Part shown: piece by piece, positions 26,231-38,411 of the stretch | Layout: each line of letters opens with the position of its first letter | Numbering within the stretch: the first letter of the stretch is position 1 | Origin: Nymphaea colorata | Lineage: Eukaryota > Streptophyta > Magnoliopsida > Nymphaeales > Nymphaeaceae | Direction of reading: 5' to 3' | Assembly (NCBI RefSeq): GCF_008831285.2 | Contig: NC_045138.2 | Location: 41,469,115 to 41,533,114, forward strand | DNA length: 64,000 nucleotides | Notes under the pieces: generated by a model | What the model was told of the DNA's origin: nothing | What the model saw: only the letters and a program-made list of their open reading frames with translations | Database searches by the model: none | Made by a program: the position numbers and the translations under genes

Positions 26231-26499
26231 AGGACAATGAGTCCAAAATAACGAGTTTCCTGTTTCTGCGTCTCTGCTTCAGATCTCTCTTTCCCTCCCC
26301 GTCTTTGGTTTCACGGTTTTATTTGATGGGTAGAACAGAGACGATTCGTTGCTTCTACCAGACGAGTCTCGTGGGACCCGTCCTCCCCCTCTCTCTCTCT
26401 CGACGCCCATCCACGTCTCTCGGCATTCAAAATTTTAACCGAAGTCTTCTGGTTCAAAAACAACTTAAAGAATTGTTTAAACTTTAATGGACAGCACAG

Positions 26500-27371
26500 A
26501 AGGGATCATTAAGACATTAACAGAAGCTAAACACCAAACACCAAGATCGATCTGTTTCTCTATTTCTCCTTGAAAACCGTAAAACTGGTGATTCATCAGA
26601 AACGATATTATTGGTAACCACGTGGTGAGATGCGGCCTACATGTTGGTCCTTTTTTTAAAGCTTCAAGACCAGGAACTGATTCGAAGGGGATTGCTTTCT
26701 TCTTCTTCTGATTTTCCTGTTAAAAATGTGCAGTGTGGTCATCAGACCAGATTGGCTTAAACAAAGACAAATTAACCCGAAAAGGAAGAAGTTCTCAAAT
26801 TCACACATTCATGGAGTCCACGGAAAACCAACACGGCTGACTTTTGACAGATAGAATGCTGCGTGCGTCTGTTCGCCTGTCTACAAGTGGGAGTTCCTCC
26901 ATTTTTACTGATACCCCTTTGCTTTCTCTGAAGTTTCACCGTGACGGCGCCGTTTTTGAGGAAATAAGATCCATCGATCGACTGAATTTTGGGCCGCCGA
27001 GAACGCCACCACTTATCAAACAAGCTTATTTACTTGACCTCGAAACCTTGTGGGAAGTTTTGGATGACAGTCTTAAGTGAGTTTTGGAGCTAAAATTATG
27101 TTTTATCTTACCGCGTAAAGTGTGTTTAGGTAATAGTTAAATAAATCTAATTTTGAGAAAAGGACGTTTTCAAAGTAACTCGTTCTGGCAAATGGAATCG
27201 CATATAATTCTTTCATAAATATGAGAAAAAAAATAAAACAAATTTATGAAACACCTTAAAAAGAATATAGAACAATTACAAACTGTTTCATTGCCAAACA
27301 ATCTCTAAGTTTTTCAAAAAAAAAAAAAAAAAGTGGTTCTAATTTTCATAAAGCCCTTTTGATTCAAATCT
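26500..27371. other. Spacer upstream of the GAE gene, no gene seen
   Basis: Short open frames only (83 and 78 codons on opposite strands over the same bases near 26.8-27.0 kb), which look like mutual shadows. A poly-A run is present at about 27315-27332. Confidence 0.45.
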
Positions 27372-27576
27372 GGGGTTGGTTTGATAAGAGAATATATATA
27401 TGAGAAGTCCGGACAATATGTGGCCGTTATTGCTATATGAATTTGCTCAAAGATTGAGAAATATTATCTGATATGAATTTAATTTTTAGGGTAGATTTAT
27501 GAAACAATATTACAGTTGCCAAACGACATATATGTATTCGGACGGAGAACATATTGTTCGTCTTATCAAACACCCT
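27372..27576. mobile_element. About 205-bp MITE-like element with inverted ends
   Basis: The left end GGGGTTGGTTTGATAAGA is matched by the right end, inverted, AAAGGGTGTTTGATAAGACG. Further in, a GGACAATATGT segment is mirrored by an inverted GAACAATATGT. The element is noncoding. Ends and length resemble stowaway- or tourist-like MITEs; the superfamily is not resolved. Confidence 0.5.
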
Positions 27577-27870
27577 TTAGGAGTTGATTATCTGTCCTAG
27601 AAGACAGGTCTTAAAAGGTTAAGGACCTAACTCATTTTCTCAATTTACTATGGTCATGCACATCAGCATATGAGAAGTCAATGATGGTATGCTACATCAA
27701 AACAGGGTCAAGGTTTGTTTTTCTCTATATATTTGCATGTATCCGTATTTTTAAATGCACAGTAGAGAAGGCATTGCATTTTATGAATTTTTTACTCCTT
27801 TTTCAGGATAAAAGGTGAGAAAAATGCAAGATAAGGGGAAATTTAGCTCTATTATGTATGTTTGTAGCAG

Positions 27871-27990
27871 TGGCGGAGCCGGAAATTTCTGGCTAAGAGG
27901 CATTGTAAGTTTAAATTTCAGAATTTAAGGGGCGTTTATATGTAAAAAATTTAAAATTAATGAAATTTGTATATATAAATCATTTAATCA
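27871..27990. repeat. Dispersed repeat starting CAGTGGCGGAGCC
   Basis: This shares its terminal motif and an adjacent AGAAATTT/AAGAGGC-type region with the repeat at 15405-15594. Its right end was not found. Confidence 0.35.
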
Positions 27991-30170
27991 CTGTTTTAGA
28001 GTCCACAAGGTTCTACATTTGATCTCCACTTTCCCTGATCTTTTGAAATGCAACTTGGTAAAAATGGAGATCTCAAATGCAAGTCAGGCTTGAGATCCTT
28101 ACTTTGATAAATGTGAATCTTTTGCAATAATAGTAAAGTCATGTCACACCCAATCCATAGATTTTGAAATTTGGACTTTTGAATGGATCTGGGGTTGCCA
28201 ATGGATCTAATTTAGACTAAATATTCCATTAAACTGATTCAAAAAGAATTTAATACTATATTAAAAAATTGGATTAGATTTGGATTTAAAAAATGATTTG
28301 GATACCATTCAAGGCCCCGGTCCTCCTCTTTACTTTTGAAGAGCAAATCAATTGATTTGTTTATTTCCTAAGGAGTTCTTCATCACTACGAAGCATTAAA
28401 ATCTCCAAATAAAGAGTTAAATTAAGAAATCCTATGTGGACAAAATAAAAACTTATATTACTAATTAATGAAACATCAAAAAAGTCCAGACAAAGAATCT
28501 TAAACTGCTACTTGTAAAGAAAATCAAACATAACGAATCGGTTAAGTACCGATTCAATTAGAATCGTTTGATTCATGCCAACCGAGGCGGATTCAGATGA
28601 CACTACTCAGGAAGAAAAATCATAGAAAATTAAAATAAATTTAAAACTGTTACGGTCCTTGAAGTGTGTAAGGATTGTGAGCAAAATCTTTTGCTTGATC
28701 GTTTCAACAATTTATTTTAATATAACGTATGAGAATCGAGAGCATAAAGTTGGTAGAAGAGACACGATGTAGAGATATAGTTGTCCCGCACATGATTTGA
28801 AATAAAGAAACAAAGGATGGTAAAACTCAAATTCAAACACGCTAAAAGAAGTTTCATGGCAGCATTTGACATGGAAAAATATCATGCAACCGACGTTTGA
28901 TTGGTCTTCTCGATAAAAAGTCCCACTGCAGATGACGTCACAGTAAGGGAAATTGTCCACAAATTTATCAGGATAAAAAGTCATCAAAAAAGTCAGACTA
29001 CATTTTTTAAGAGAAGTAAGCATAAGTTTATTTTATTTTCATAATCATAAGCTTGACCGAAAGGGCAATATATATGTCATCATGTTTGCTAAGAAAATAT
29101 AAATGTGACAGCCGACAAGTCAGATTTATGACTTCCGGGACATAATATGGTAAAAGTTTGCATAATCCCATCTTGCCAATGAAAAGGCAAAGTACTAATA
29201 TTACGATTAGTTTGGGACATCTAAAACATACCAGAACGACATATGAAAAACTCGTAAAAATGATGAAATCCATATGGTATAGGACGACTATATTTGGTGC
29301 TTTTAGTGAGAGAGTTCATGGCATATTTAGTCATGAATTTTAAATATTTAGACATCATCGATGCTCGATACATTTCATTTCATAGACATAAGATGGGTTT
29401 CTCAGTTCTTCTTCTCTCTCTAAAACACATCAATTTAAGAGAGAGAATATGAGAGAGAAAAAGAGAGGGAAAAAAAACCCAACCAACCATTTTCAAAATG
29501 AGGCTGATTAGTCACATTTCTTGTATGTGAACCAAGTTGGATTAAAATAAGATGTCCCCAAGAAATGACGGAGAGCTTCCGCTTTCACTCAAGCAGTCGG
29601 ATTAACCTGAACCACCAGCACCCATAGTTGGAGATCCATGGTAAAAATGCAAGCTGTGGGCTTGGAGATGTGGGTTCCCTTTCCCAAGAAAGAAGAAGAA
29701 GAAGAAGAGAATTAATCCCGGCTTTAATGGCTTTTTAACACAGGAGAGAGTACAAGTTGCAGGCAAGTGTAGTACAGAGAGAGAGAGCTTCCAAAAGAAT
29801 CCAATGTTATAAATTTTTAAATTCTTGTGAGGCAGCCACCTAATAATTGAATGTTGGAAGATGACATATTGGCTTACGTCTTCCGTCATCATCCCCACTT
29901 AATGATGAAAATGTCCATGTTTAATGAAAAAAAAGAAACTTTTTTTTTTAAATTAAAAAAAAGTGAAAAGACTCAAAAAGATATTCCTTATTTTATAATT
30001 TCACCAATGTCCCCCTTTTTATCCTTTTGAAATTAATTAAAAAAAAAAACTAATTTAAAAACAGCTCACCATTAGAGTAACACGCAAGGTGGGGGTGAGG
30101 GTGAGTGTTAAATGAACAGAAAGATATAATGAATTTTTAAGGAAATCTATATGTAGTGCTTGATTTGTTT

Positions 30171-30174
<4 letters not shown>

Positions 30175-30252
<78 letters not shown>
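30175..30252. repeat. (AT)39 microsatellite
   Basis: The longest dinucleotide repeat in the window, uninterrupted and followed by a short GA tract. Two hydrophobic open frames on the minus strand are pure Ile-Tyr artefacts of it. Confidence 0.97.
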
Positions 30253-30256
<4 letters not shown>

Positions 30257-32414
30257 AGAGAGAGAGAAAGAGCTGATAAAATGAAAATGTATATCAAAAT
30301 TTAAAGACAAGAAGTCTCCTAGATACAGTAACAAACCACAAGACAAAGACAAAAGAGAAAATATACAAAACGACATACAGAAAAAACAAAATAAGAGAGG
30401 TGGAAAGACAAACGGCAACATCACCCAACTGTAGAAGAGAACGACGCCGCAGCTAAATGGCAAAATGAACATCACCCTACACAAGACGAGTTATAGACTC
30501 CGACGAAAAGAATGTGCCCTTAAAGACCATGTTGTTGCGCTTCTCTTAAATGCATCACCAAGCTGAAATGAGCTACAACCTCCAAACACGACTAAAAAGT
30601 ATAGTTTTTTTAGTCAATGTGATGTAAAATGAAAAAGAAATATATGTGAAAATGATATTAACAGCATTCTTTATTCTAAAGTTCTGACACACTTTTTTTC
30701 CACTTCATTAAGGAGATGAATATAGAACGCCATTTTAGAGAAAATGGCGGGTCGGATAATATATATTACTATCATAGAACGTCCGGGCACATAAATATTC
30801 AGACACATTGAATTGGCAGTTCCGTACCTGTTAGCTACTGCCCAGGCAGATCTGAAAACGGCAGAATACAAGCACGGCTTCATGGTAAAGTTTTAAAGAT
30901 TATTATTATTATTATCATTAAGGTAATTTTACACTACAAATGGTTCATTAACTTGATAAAATATCAAATAAAATTTTAACTCATAACCATTAGTCCGGCT
31001 ACCAATTCGTACTGAATAAAATATTATTGTACTTTTTTATTAATTTTTTTTTTACAGATTTTTCCCGCTCTTTGTTTATCTTAATGAATTTTTTGGGTTT
31101 ATTTACATCTGGTTAGGAGGATCAGTGAATTAATTAATCGACTGATTCACTCACCTCGATCTGCCAATTCACCCAATGGGCAGCCCGCGGATTCAGTTCA
31201 GCTTCCTATACTCACTCCATCAGTTCTGGGTTTACGACCTTTTTCTAATTAGCCAGATTAGTTTTCTACCAGTTTTTGTTAGGGATGTTCAATTAAGAAC
31301 GTCAATGTATCTCATTTGGATCGGATATTTTGACCCAACCCTTCCAAAAAAAAATAGATATGAATAAAATTTAATATCTTATTAAGAAATCAGATTGGAA
31401 TTGAATGTAAGAAATGACATCCGATCAAATTTGATTTTGAATATACATAAACATCAGACCGGATTTGGAAAAAAAAAGAGATATTCAGGCTGAAATGGTT
31501 TTTTTTTCAGTCGTTTTTATTCTATGATGTCAGTCCAAATATTGTTTAAAAAACGTAAGTGGAATCCATCTAGAATAGCTAGAAAACCTAGCCACTAGTT
31601 ACGGTTGGTTCGGTTCACCCCTAACTCGGCTGACTTGGTCCGACTCGTCCTCGACTCGGCCCTGACTCATCCTGACTTGCCAAATTCAAGTTATTTTTAA
31701 ACTCAACTGAGTCGGCGAGTCAACTCAATGACCTAATGACCCAGTCATCAGTCGATCCGAGTCAGAGAGACCGGTTTGCCGACTATGTTCTTACCTGTTC
31801 TCTTCGCCAAAAGAAACTTTTCTCCATGAGCCACGTTCTAAAATTTGCTGATTGCATCATCTTATTTAAAAAGTTCTCCCTAAGATCTTGATTTGTCTAA
31901 TGTCCTAATAATCCGTCCAAAACCTTTTGTCTCAATCTTAGTTGAATAATCCCCAACAAACCTTTGTCTCGTATGTTTGTTGGGTTCCAAACTTTCCACA
32001 ATATGAGAGAAATTTCTGCGACCTTTAGCAACCACATGAGAACCGGGCAATTTCAAAGATACTGAAAATATAAATGCAAAGTAGGTGACGAAAGTGAGGT
32101 ACTAATCTCACTTTATTTATTTATTTATTTTTATATGAGAAAGGCATATAATGCGTCCGTGGCCAGACAATGTGAAACCCCGACGCTACCACTGTGTCGC
32201 TGCTTCCTTGGCTTATACACGTTGCGACCAGAGAAAGCGACTGAATTTCCAGCTGCTGGCGCCCACTTCACCACCTGAATAGTGAATATCAGCAGTTTAT
32301 ATGTTATGTTTCTTCATGGAGACCAATCATGATGAAAGCCAAAATGACTAAAATACCCTTGTCGCTAAAATGGAGGACCTCCTCCTATAAGGATTGGAGT
32401 GGAACCAAAGAATG

Positions 32415-32415
<1 letters not shown>

Positions 32416-32483
<68 letters not shown>
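32416..32483. repeat. Compound (TA)n(GA)n microsatellite
   Basis: About 21 TA units pass directly into about 13 GA units. Confidence 0.95.
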
Positions 32484-32488
<5 letters not shown>

Positions 32489-33243
32489 GGTAGCTGCTAT
32501 ACCTTCATATGGTAGATCTATATAGGTTATTTAGCCCATGAATTTTTAAGAAGATCAGACATTACACATTAGAGCCCAAAAATGTAGTTCAAAGGAGGAT
32601 GGAGAAAAAATAGGAAGACAAAATGAATTTCCTTAAACCACAACCCTTTTCAAAGGGTATTTCAGACACTTAAAAAGTAGTTTGATTTTTAGATTTAAAA
32701 CTTTTGATGCCCGTCGTATCGACAGCCTAAAAATTATTCCCATAAAGTCTTGGATATAAATATATGTGAGTGTTGCAACCAGGCCGTTTATCTATGTGAA
32801 ATGAGTTGCACCTGACATGGATACCGACAACGTTGGGTTTATATACGTTTTCATTGGAACTGCAGTTAACATGGACGACCATGGCGACTGGCCTGGATGA
32901 TTCAGACCCGGGCTATGAATCTGAGTAAAGTGTAGGCATTGGATCTGCGTCCAAGCCCAAATGAAGCATACCATTAAGCAAAACTGCAGCGGGCTCCATG
33001 AACACAACTTAATCCAAACTTTCTCCTTAAGACCATGAAAGTAATAATCTTTATAATAAAAAAAGTTGATCTTATTTAGCAATTTTAGGGCAGATTCATG
33101 AAACTCGGTAACATAGTGCTTTATGAATTTAGCCAAATTTTAGGACAGAACCATTGGATAGTAACAATCTGTTATGAGTGTCGAACACCGCATTCCAAAT
33201 ATTGAAGCACGACGACCAATCATTAACAACTAGTTGTCTTTGG

Positions 33244-33433
33244 TGTAACGCCCCAAATGTTTAGTCTCGTATCGAATATTGTGAGGAATCTTCAAGGGTT
33301 TATAAAAGAGGTCATTAATGAGATGATTGTTCTGGTTCCTAACCTTTCTAAAGTTGGAGCCCAAACTGCTAGGGGGCTGGTTGAGATCCGCCGATCCAGG
33401 GGCTCGAGCACAGGAATGGGTCAGGTTGTTACA
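33244..33433 (+). repeat. TRIM left LTR
   Basis: 190 bp, starting TGTAACGCCCC and ending GTTGTTACA, aligned end to end with the right copy at 33509-33697. Confidence 0.85.
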
Positions 33434-33508
33434 GTGGTATCAGAGCAGTTGCAACACTCTAACTTGAGGTCTCACATGCGCGGACGCGTGTGCCTTAAGG
33501 GGGTGGAT
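33434..33508 (+). other. TRIM internal region with PBS and polypurine tract
   Basis: The 75-bp segment opens with G then TGGTATCAGAGC (initiator-Met tRNA primer site) and closes with AAGGGGGTGGAT just before the second LTR. Nothing else can fit between the two signals. Confidence 0.8.
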
Positions 33509-33697
33509 TGTAATGCCCCAAATGTTTAGCCTCGTATCGAAGATTGTGAAGAATCTTTTAGGGTTTATAAAGGGGGTCATTAATGAGATGATTATTCTAG
33601 TTCCTATCCTTTATAGAGTTGGAGCCAAAACTACTAGGGGGTGGTTGAGATCCGCCGAACTAGGGGCTCCAACCCAGGAGTGGGTCAGGTTATAACA
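33509..33697 (+). repeat. TRIM right LTR
   Basis: 189 bp, starting TGTAATGCCCC and ending GTTATAACA; same length and order as the left copy, with scattered substitutions. Confidence 0.85.
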
Positions 33698-34007
33698 CTT
33701 GGAACACATATTCCTACAAAACAAGTTCAAAAGATGCTATATTCTTGCTATTTGACTGACATTTGAGCATCTTTCCCGTGTGTCAAGGCATTAAGGTGCA
33801 AGGTGTTGCGCATGTTGCCATAGTAGTTGTGAGCATTTCCATTGTCATCTTCATCCCTTCCATTGAAGCAAATATTATGTACAAAAAACAGAGAAACGAA
33901 AAAGTTTGTGTTGTTCTCCCTTAGTTGACGGAGGCTGTAAGCCGAACCACGTACAAAACTTTGTTCTCTTGTCTGTTTTATGTGTGGGAGTGAGTTTCAT
34001 CATAGAT

Positions 34008-34012
34008 AGCCC
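34008..34012. repeat. Target-site duplication, left copy (AGCCC)
   Basis: AGCCC immediately precedes the TGTTGAAT start of the LTR; the same five bases follow the other LTR at 38608-38612. Confidence 0.85.
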
Positions 34013-34215
34013 TGTTGAATATTGGAGGAAGAAAGGGACGAGAGAGAGAGAGAGAAAAAATAAACACTTTCTTTCTTATTCACCTGACCTTAATCTCATA
34101 TTAAAAGAGATTAGAGTTGGCAACAAAACAATTACAAAATCAGTTCACTAAATAAAAGAAAATATTTAAAGAACTACTATTCAACTTTCTAATATTACAG
34201 AAACACTCTTTAAGA
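34013..34215 (-). repeat. Copia LTR, 3' copy in element orientation
   Basis: 203 bp starting TGTTGAATATTGGAGGAAG on the plus strand. The expected terminal CA dinucleotide reads GA here, a single change from the other copy. Confidence 0.9.
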
Positions 34216-34235
34216 CTCCCCCTCAAGCTGGAGCA
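34216..34235 (-). other. Copia polypurine tract
   Basis: On the minus strand the bases next to the 3' LTR read TTGAGGGGGAG, a typical plus-strand priming tract. Confidence 0.7.
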
Positions 34236-34281
34236 TAGATATCAATCATGCTCAGCTTGTTACAACCTCTCAGGAAATCGC

Positions 34282-35723
34282 CTATGGGAAGAGTCTTGGT
34301 GTTTGATCTTCAAAGGAGACATGAATAGTGCTAATAATTCTTTCTTGAACTAAATCCCGAACATAGTGGTAATCCACTTCAATATGTTTTGTCCTCTCAT
34401 GAAAAACATAATTGTTAGCAATATAGGTAGCTGCCTTGTTGTCACAATACATTTTTATTAGGAGATTCACTGAAACACCCAACTCTAAAAGTAATGATCT
34501 GACCCATGACATTTCAGCCGCAATTTGAGTCGTAGCCCTATATTTCGACTCAGCACTAGATCGATCCACCACATTCTGCTTCTTGCTCCTCCAAGAAATC
34601 AGCATCACTATATGCTTCAATGTCAACACTTTCTCCCTTTTTAAACCATAACCCCTTTCTTAGGGTTGATTTCAGGTATCTGACAACCATTAGAGTAGTG
34701 TTCCAATGAACTTTTCTAGGTTTTTGCCATGAATTAACTTAGTTTATTCACAGCGAAGCTAATGTCAGGGCGAATGACAGTTAAATAGCAGTTTTCCTAT
34801 TAGAGATCTGTAAGATTTAGAGTCAAAAAGCTCTGATTCATCATCATGTATATGAATGTGAGAGTTCATGGGGAGAGTTGCAAGTTTAGCCCCCAATAAA
34901 CTTGTTTCTTGCAAAAGATCCAAAGCATATTTTTTCTAAGATACCACAACTCCTTTACAATTACGGGTCACCACAATACCAAGAAAATAACGGAGTTGTC
35001 CAAGGTCTTTTATGACAAAGTGTTTCTGAAGAAACTCCTTTGTCTGAGCTATCTCTTGATCACTTTCCCCAATGAGAACAACATCATCAATGTAAACAAT
35101 TAATATCACTATACTAGATGTACCTTGCTTGATAAACAATGAGTGATCAAGTTGAGACCGACGAAAACCACATCTAGATACGACCTCAGATAGCTTATGA
35201 AACCATGCACGAGGACTCTGTTTAAGCCCATAAATAGCCTTCTTTAATTTGCATACCTTGGAACACTCCCCCTGTCTCTCAAAACCAGGTGGTTGCTACA
35301 TATAGAAAGTTTCATAAAAATCTCCATATAGAAAACATTTTTCACGTCCAGCTAAAATAAAGGTCATTGTCGCTGGACAACAAGAGATATAATAAGTCGA
35401 ATAGAGCTCAATCGAGCCACAGGTGAAAAGACTTCAAAGAAATCGACACCATAAGTCTGTGTATATCCTTTAGCGACTAGACGTGCCTTGAACCGTTCAA
35501 CTGAACCATCAGAATGATACTTGATGGAGAACACCCACTTGGAGCCAACCACATCACAGTGCCTCGGTGGATCCACCAATTCCCAAGTCTCTCGAGAGAT
35601 AAGAGCATCCGTTTCCTCCTGTATGGCATGCCGCCATCGTGAATCTAATAGGGCTTGATGGTGAGAAGAAGGGATCATGTGACTAAACAGAGCTCGATCA
35701 AACTGCACCAAACTTGTACTCAA
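34282..35723 (-). pseudogene. Copia reverse transcriptase and RNase H, broken
   Basis: Three open segments carry the domains: 35723-35364 has the start of reverse transcriptase (ETWELVDPP, KWVFSIKYHSDGSVERFKAR, LVAKGYTQ, FSPVAR); 35139-34936 has the active-site box as YIDDVVLIG and DLGQLRYFLGI; 34629-34282 has RNase H (AESKYRA, CDNKAA, ERTKHIEVDYH). The stretches at 35363-35140 and 34935-34630 have stops or shifts in the expected frame. The enzyme would copy element RNA into DNA in virus-like particles; this copy cannot make it intact. Confidence 0.88.
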
Positions 35724-35851
35724 ATGGTTAGTGGAGATAGAATTAGAAATCAGGTGTAGTGTGCACTATCGCTTTCCCTTATGAATAGCAATAGGGAGAT
35801 CATATGCATAATGTTCATCATTTGAACCTGAATCAGTCTGATCAGTGGAAT

Positions 35852-37361
35852 TTACCTCTTGAGAAGATGTTGGTAGGCGGTTGGAAGAGAGACCAAGACA
35901 ACGAGTGTAAACCAATGGAAGATCAAAGAAACGTTCATGTGACATAGGTTGAGATGGCGGTAAGGACTCAAGGAACACTGGTGGAATGGGAAGAGGAACA
36001 GGTTAGGAATCTCAGACAGAAAAGGATTCGAAGGAGAAAAATAAGGACGAGACTCAAAAAATGTAACATCCGCACTGATAATCTCTTTCTTGGTCTGGGG
36101 ATCAAAGCACTTATATCTTTTTTGATTGGTAAAGTATCCAATAAAAATACACATTTGATTGCTTCGGCAGCAAGTTTGTTTTTGTCTGGGCCTAGGATGT
36201 GTGCAAAGCAAGTGCATCCAAATGCTTTGGGAGGTATATGAAATAGTGGTCGATTTGGATATAAAAGTTGAATGAGAATACAGTCTTGGATGGCTGACGA
36301 GGGTAATCTGTTAATGAGGTAACATGCAGTAAGAATAGCATCCCCCCAAAAGTAGACAGACATGTGAGAATGCAGCACGAGGGTACATGCCACATGTGGG
36401 AGTTGTCGATGTTTGCGTTTGACAACACCATTTTGTTGGGATGTGTGTGGACAAGTATATTGAGGTCGAATTGCATGATTGGCATAAAACTGAAGTAGAA
36501 CGAAAGATTTGAATTCAAAAGCATTATCAGTGCGAATATTTTTGACAATGAAACCAAACTGAGTTTTTATTTCCTTGACAAATTTAGGAAGAATACATAT
36601 GACTTCGGATCTTTCCCGTAACAAGAATACCTAACTGACTCGAGTAAAATCATCAACCAAAACAAGATAATACCGAAAACGCGAGTGAAAAGGAACCCGA
36701 CTAGGACCCCACACATCCACATGAAGGTGATCAAATGGACTTTGACTAGATGGTTCTTGACTCGAAGGAAAGCTACTTTGTGTATGTTTGCCTAATTGGC
36801 AAGCATCACATATGAAGAACTCTGATATAGTAATACTTGGAAGCATGCGACGAAGATGGCTTTGAGGAGAATGAAGATGCAGCAACATTACTGGGACATA
36901 CAAAAAATAGAGTCACGTTCATGGCTGCCACCAATCATCTTCCCAGTTAGTAAGTCCTCAAAAGAACATGTACCAGGGTAAAAAATGACTCTACGCTTTA
37001 AATCAATAGTCAGCTGCTTAACAGATAACAAATTAACAGGAAACTGTGGAGCATAGAGCACATGGGTAATAGTGCCTAAATGTGAGAGATAAATATCACC
37101 ACTGCCCAATACAAGAGATAGTTTGCCATCAGCCAGTCTGACATGCTGTGGTGTAGAGAACCTGACTAATGATGAAAAAATATGTGGTTGATTACAACAG
37201 TGCCTGGAGGCGCCAGAATCTATCATCCACATCATATCAAGGTCATCGATAGGAGCACCAACAGAGAAGGAAGAGTCTACCACAGTTATGCTGGCATATG
37301 AGAAGGAATTTTCTGCCATCTTGTAGTCATTGGAACCCTTAGACACATTACCATTAGCCAT
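35852..37361 (-). pseudogene. Copia protease and integrase region, broken
   Basis: 37361-36888 holds the retropepsin site as WMIDSGASRHC and the GAG-pre-integrase region. 36903-36631 continues in another frame with the zinc-binding CDACQLGKHT and the first integrase Asp in HVDVWGP. 36624-35968 carries the second Asp in NIRTDNAFEF and the region of the catalytic Glu, which reads QQNGVVKRKHR, with Lys where copia integrases have Glu. 36217-35852 covers the integrase C-terminal part with IFIGYFTNQKRYKCFDP. Frame changes and the catalytic replacement show that the gene is dead. Confidence 0.86.
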
Positions 37362-38398
37362 AGTAAAATTCCAACCAGAATTGTACTCACAATATGTATG
37401 TATAAGGTGCAGTAGTTAACTTCAACCAAGGCACGACAACATAGAAGAATCCGGAACGCACTTATGGCTCCAATCATCAACTCAGAAATTCACTAAAACA
37501 GGCAGCAACATAGGCACAAACTCAGGCAGCAACTCAACAAAATAATTTCAGCCGATGGCTGCAACACAAGCTGGAACTTTACGATTAGTAGCAGTCCACA
37601 ACTAATGAGACCTCAATTAATATATTTCATATCCATGATTTGTAGATCATTCTGCTCCTCACGTCAAATTATATCCACAAGCAGTGGATTGACTCTGCCC
37701 CACACGATCAACATAAAAATCTGATTACAGCAATAATAACCTCCACGAGATCCACTTAAGAATCAGGTTGAACACAACCACAAAACAAATTGGCGGACTG
37801 TTTTCAAACGTGGATAGTAGGCAGCACTTTCAGATATCGATAATAGGTAGCAAACAAGCACAAGTTTGACAATAGAGAAAACCAGTCTCACTTCAACGAT
37901 GCAGAGAGAAAACAGAAATCTGCCTACTCCATACAATTTCAGACTTGTCTCACTTCAACGATGCAGGAAAAAGACTGAACCTGCCCACACAAACATGCCT
38001 TTGCTTGTAAGAATCCACCAGGCACCACACGGCTAAACAAATCAGACTGCCCTAGCAGATCCGACATTCTTTGGCTTGAACATCTTCCACAGCTGCACTT
38101 GAGTTAGATTTGATTTTGCAGCAAGGTCTGATCTAATTCACCATTTCAATGACGTGATAAGCTTCAACGGCAACAGCTTTCAGCAACTTCACGACAACAA
38201 CAGCAACACAAGGGTGCTAATCACGTTTTCACATGTTAAAAACGTGATTTGCCCCTATCCAACCAACCACTCAACTTGCTTGTTTTGTAAACAGCAAGAA
38301 CCCTAAGTGTGAAACCCTAGTTTGGCAGAAGAGAGGAGAGATGAGAGGAGAAGGAAACCCTAGGCGTGAAACCCTAGATCACACAGCCCTAGGTCTAT
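37362..38398 (-). other. Copia leader and missing gag region
   Basis: No frame here shows a copia gag or a CCHC zinc knuckle, although gag should lie between the primer site and protease. The stretch is CAA/AAC-rich and resembles an extended leader, suggesting a deletion of gag or heavy decay. Confidence 0.55.
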
Positions 38399-38411
38399 TG
38401 CTCTGATACTA
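38399..38411 (-). other. Copia primer-binding site
   Basis: On the minus strand the bases directly inside the 5' LTR read TAGTATCAGAGC, which differs by one base from the initiator-methionine tRNA primer site TGGTATCAGAGC. Confidence 0.8.

Larger units (their letters stand above)
27991..33243. other. AT-rich spacer with microsatellites, no gene seen
   Basis: Open frames here either read through the AT repeat (30055-30484) or are short and unrecognisable. A stretch at 31590-31790 is rich in GACTCG words like those in the hAT-like repeats, but has no clear ends. Confidence 0.5.
33244..33697 (+). mobile_element. TRIM: terminal-repeat retrotransposon in miniature
   Basis: Two similar direct repeats of about 190 bp (33244-33433 and 33509-33697) both begin TGTAA(C/T)GCCCCAAATGTTTAG and end near TAACA or TTACA, as retroviral-type LTRs do (TG...CA). 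Directly after the left repeat lies TGGTATCAGAGC (33435-33446), the primer-binding site for initiator methionine tRNA. Directly before the right repeat lies a purine tract, AAGGGGGTGGA. The internal region is only 75 bp with no coding capacity, so the element must have moved with enzymes from another retrotransposon. Flanking TTTGG and CTTGG may be a 5-bp target duplication with one change. The repeats differ by visible substitutions, so the insertion is not recent. Confidence 0.85.

Noticed and set aside
30055-30484. Two minus-strand open frames of 80 and 115 codons with a long hydrophobic segment
   Set aside because: The hydrophobic segment is an Ile-Tyr translation of the (AT)39 microsatellite; the remaining sequence has no family resemblance.
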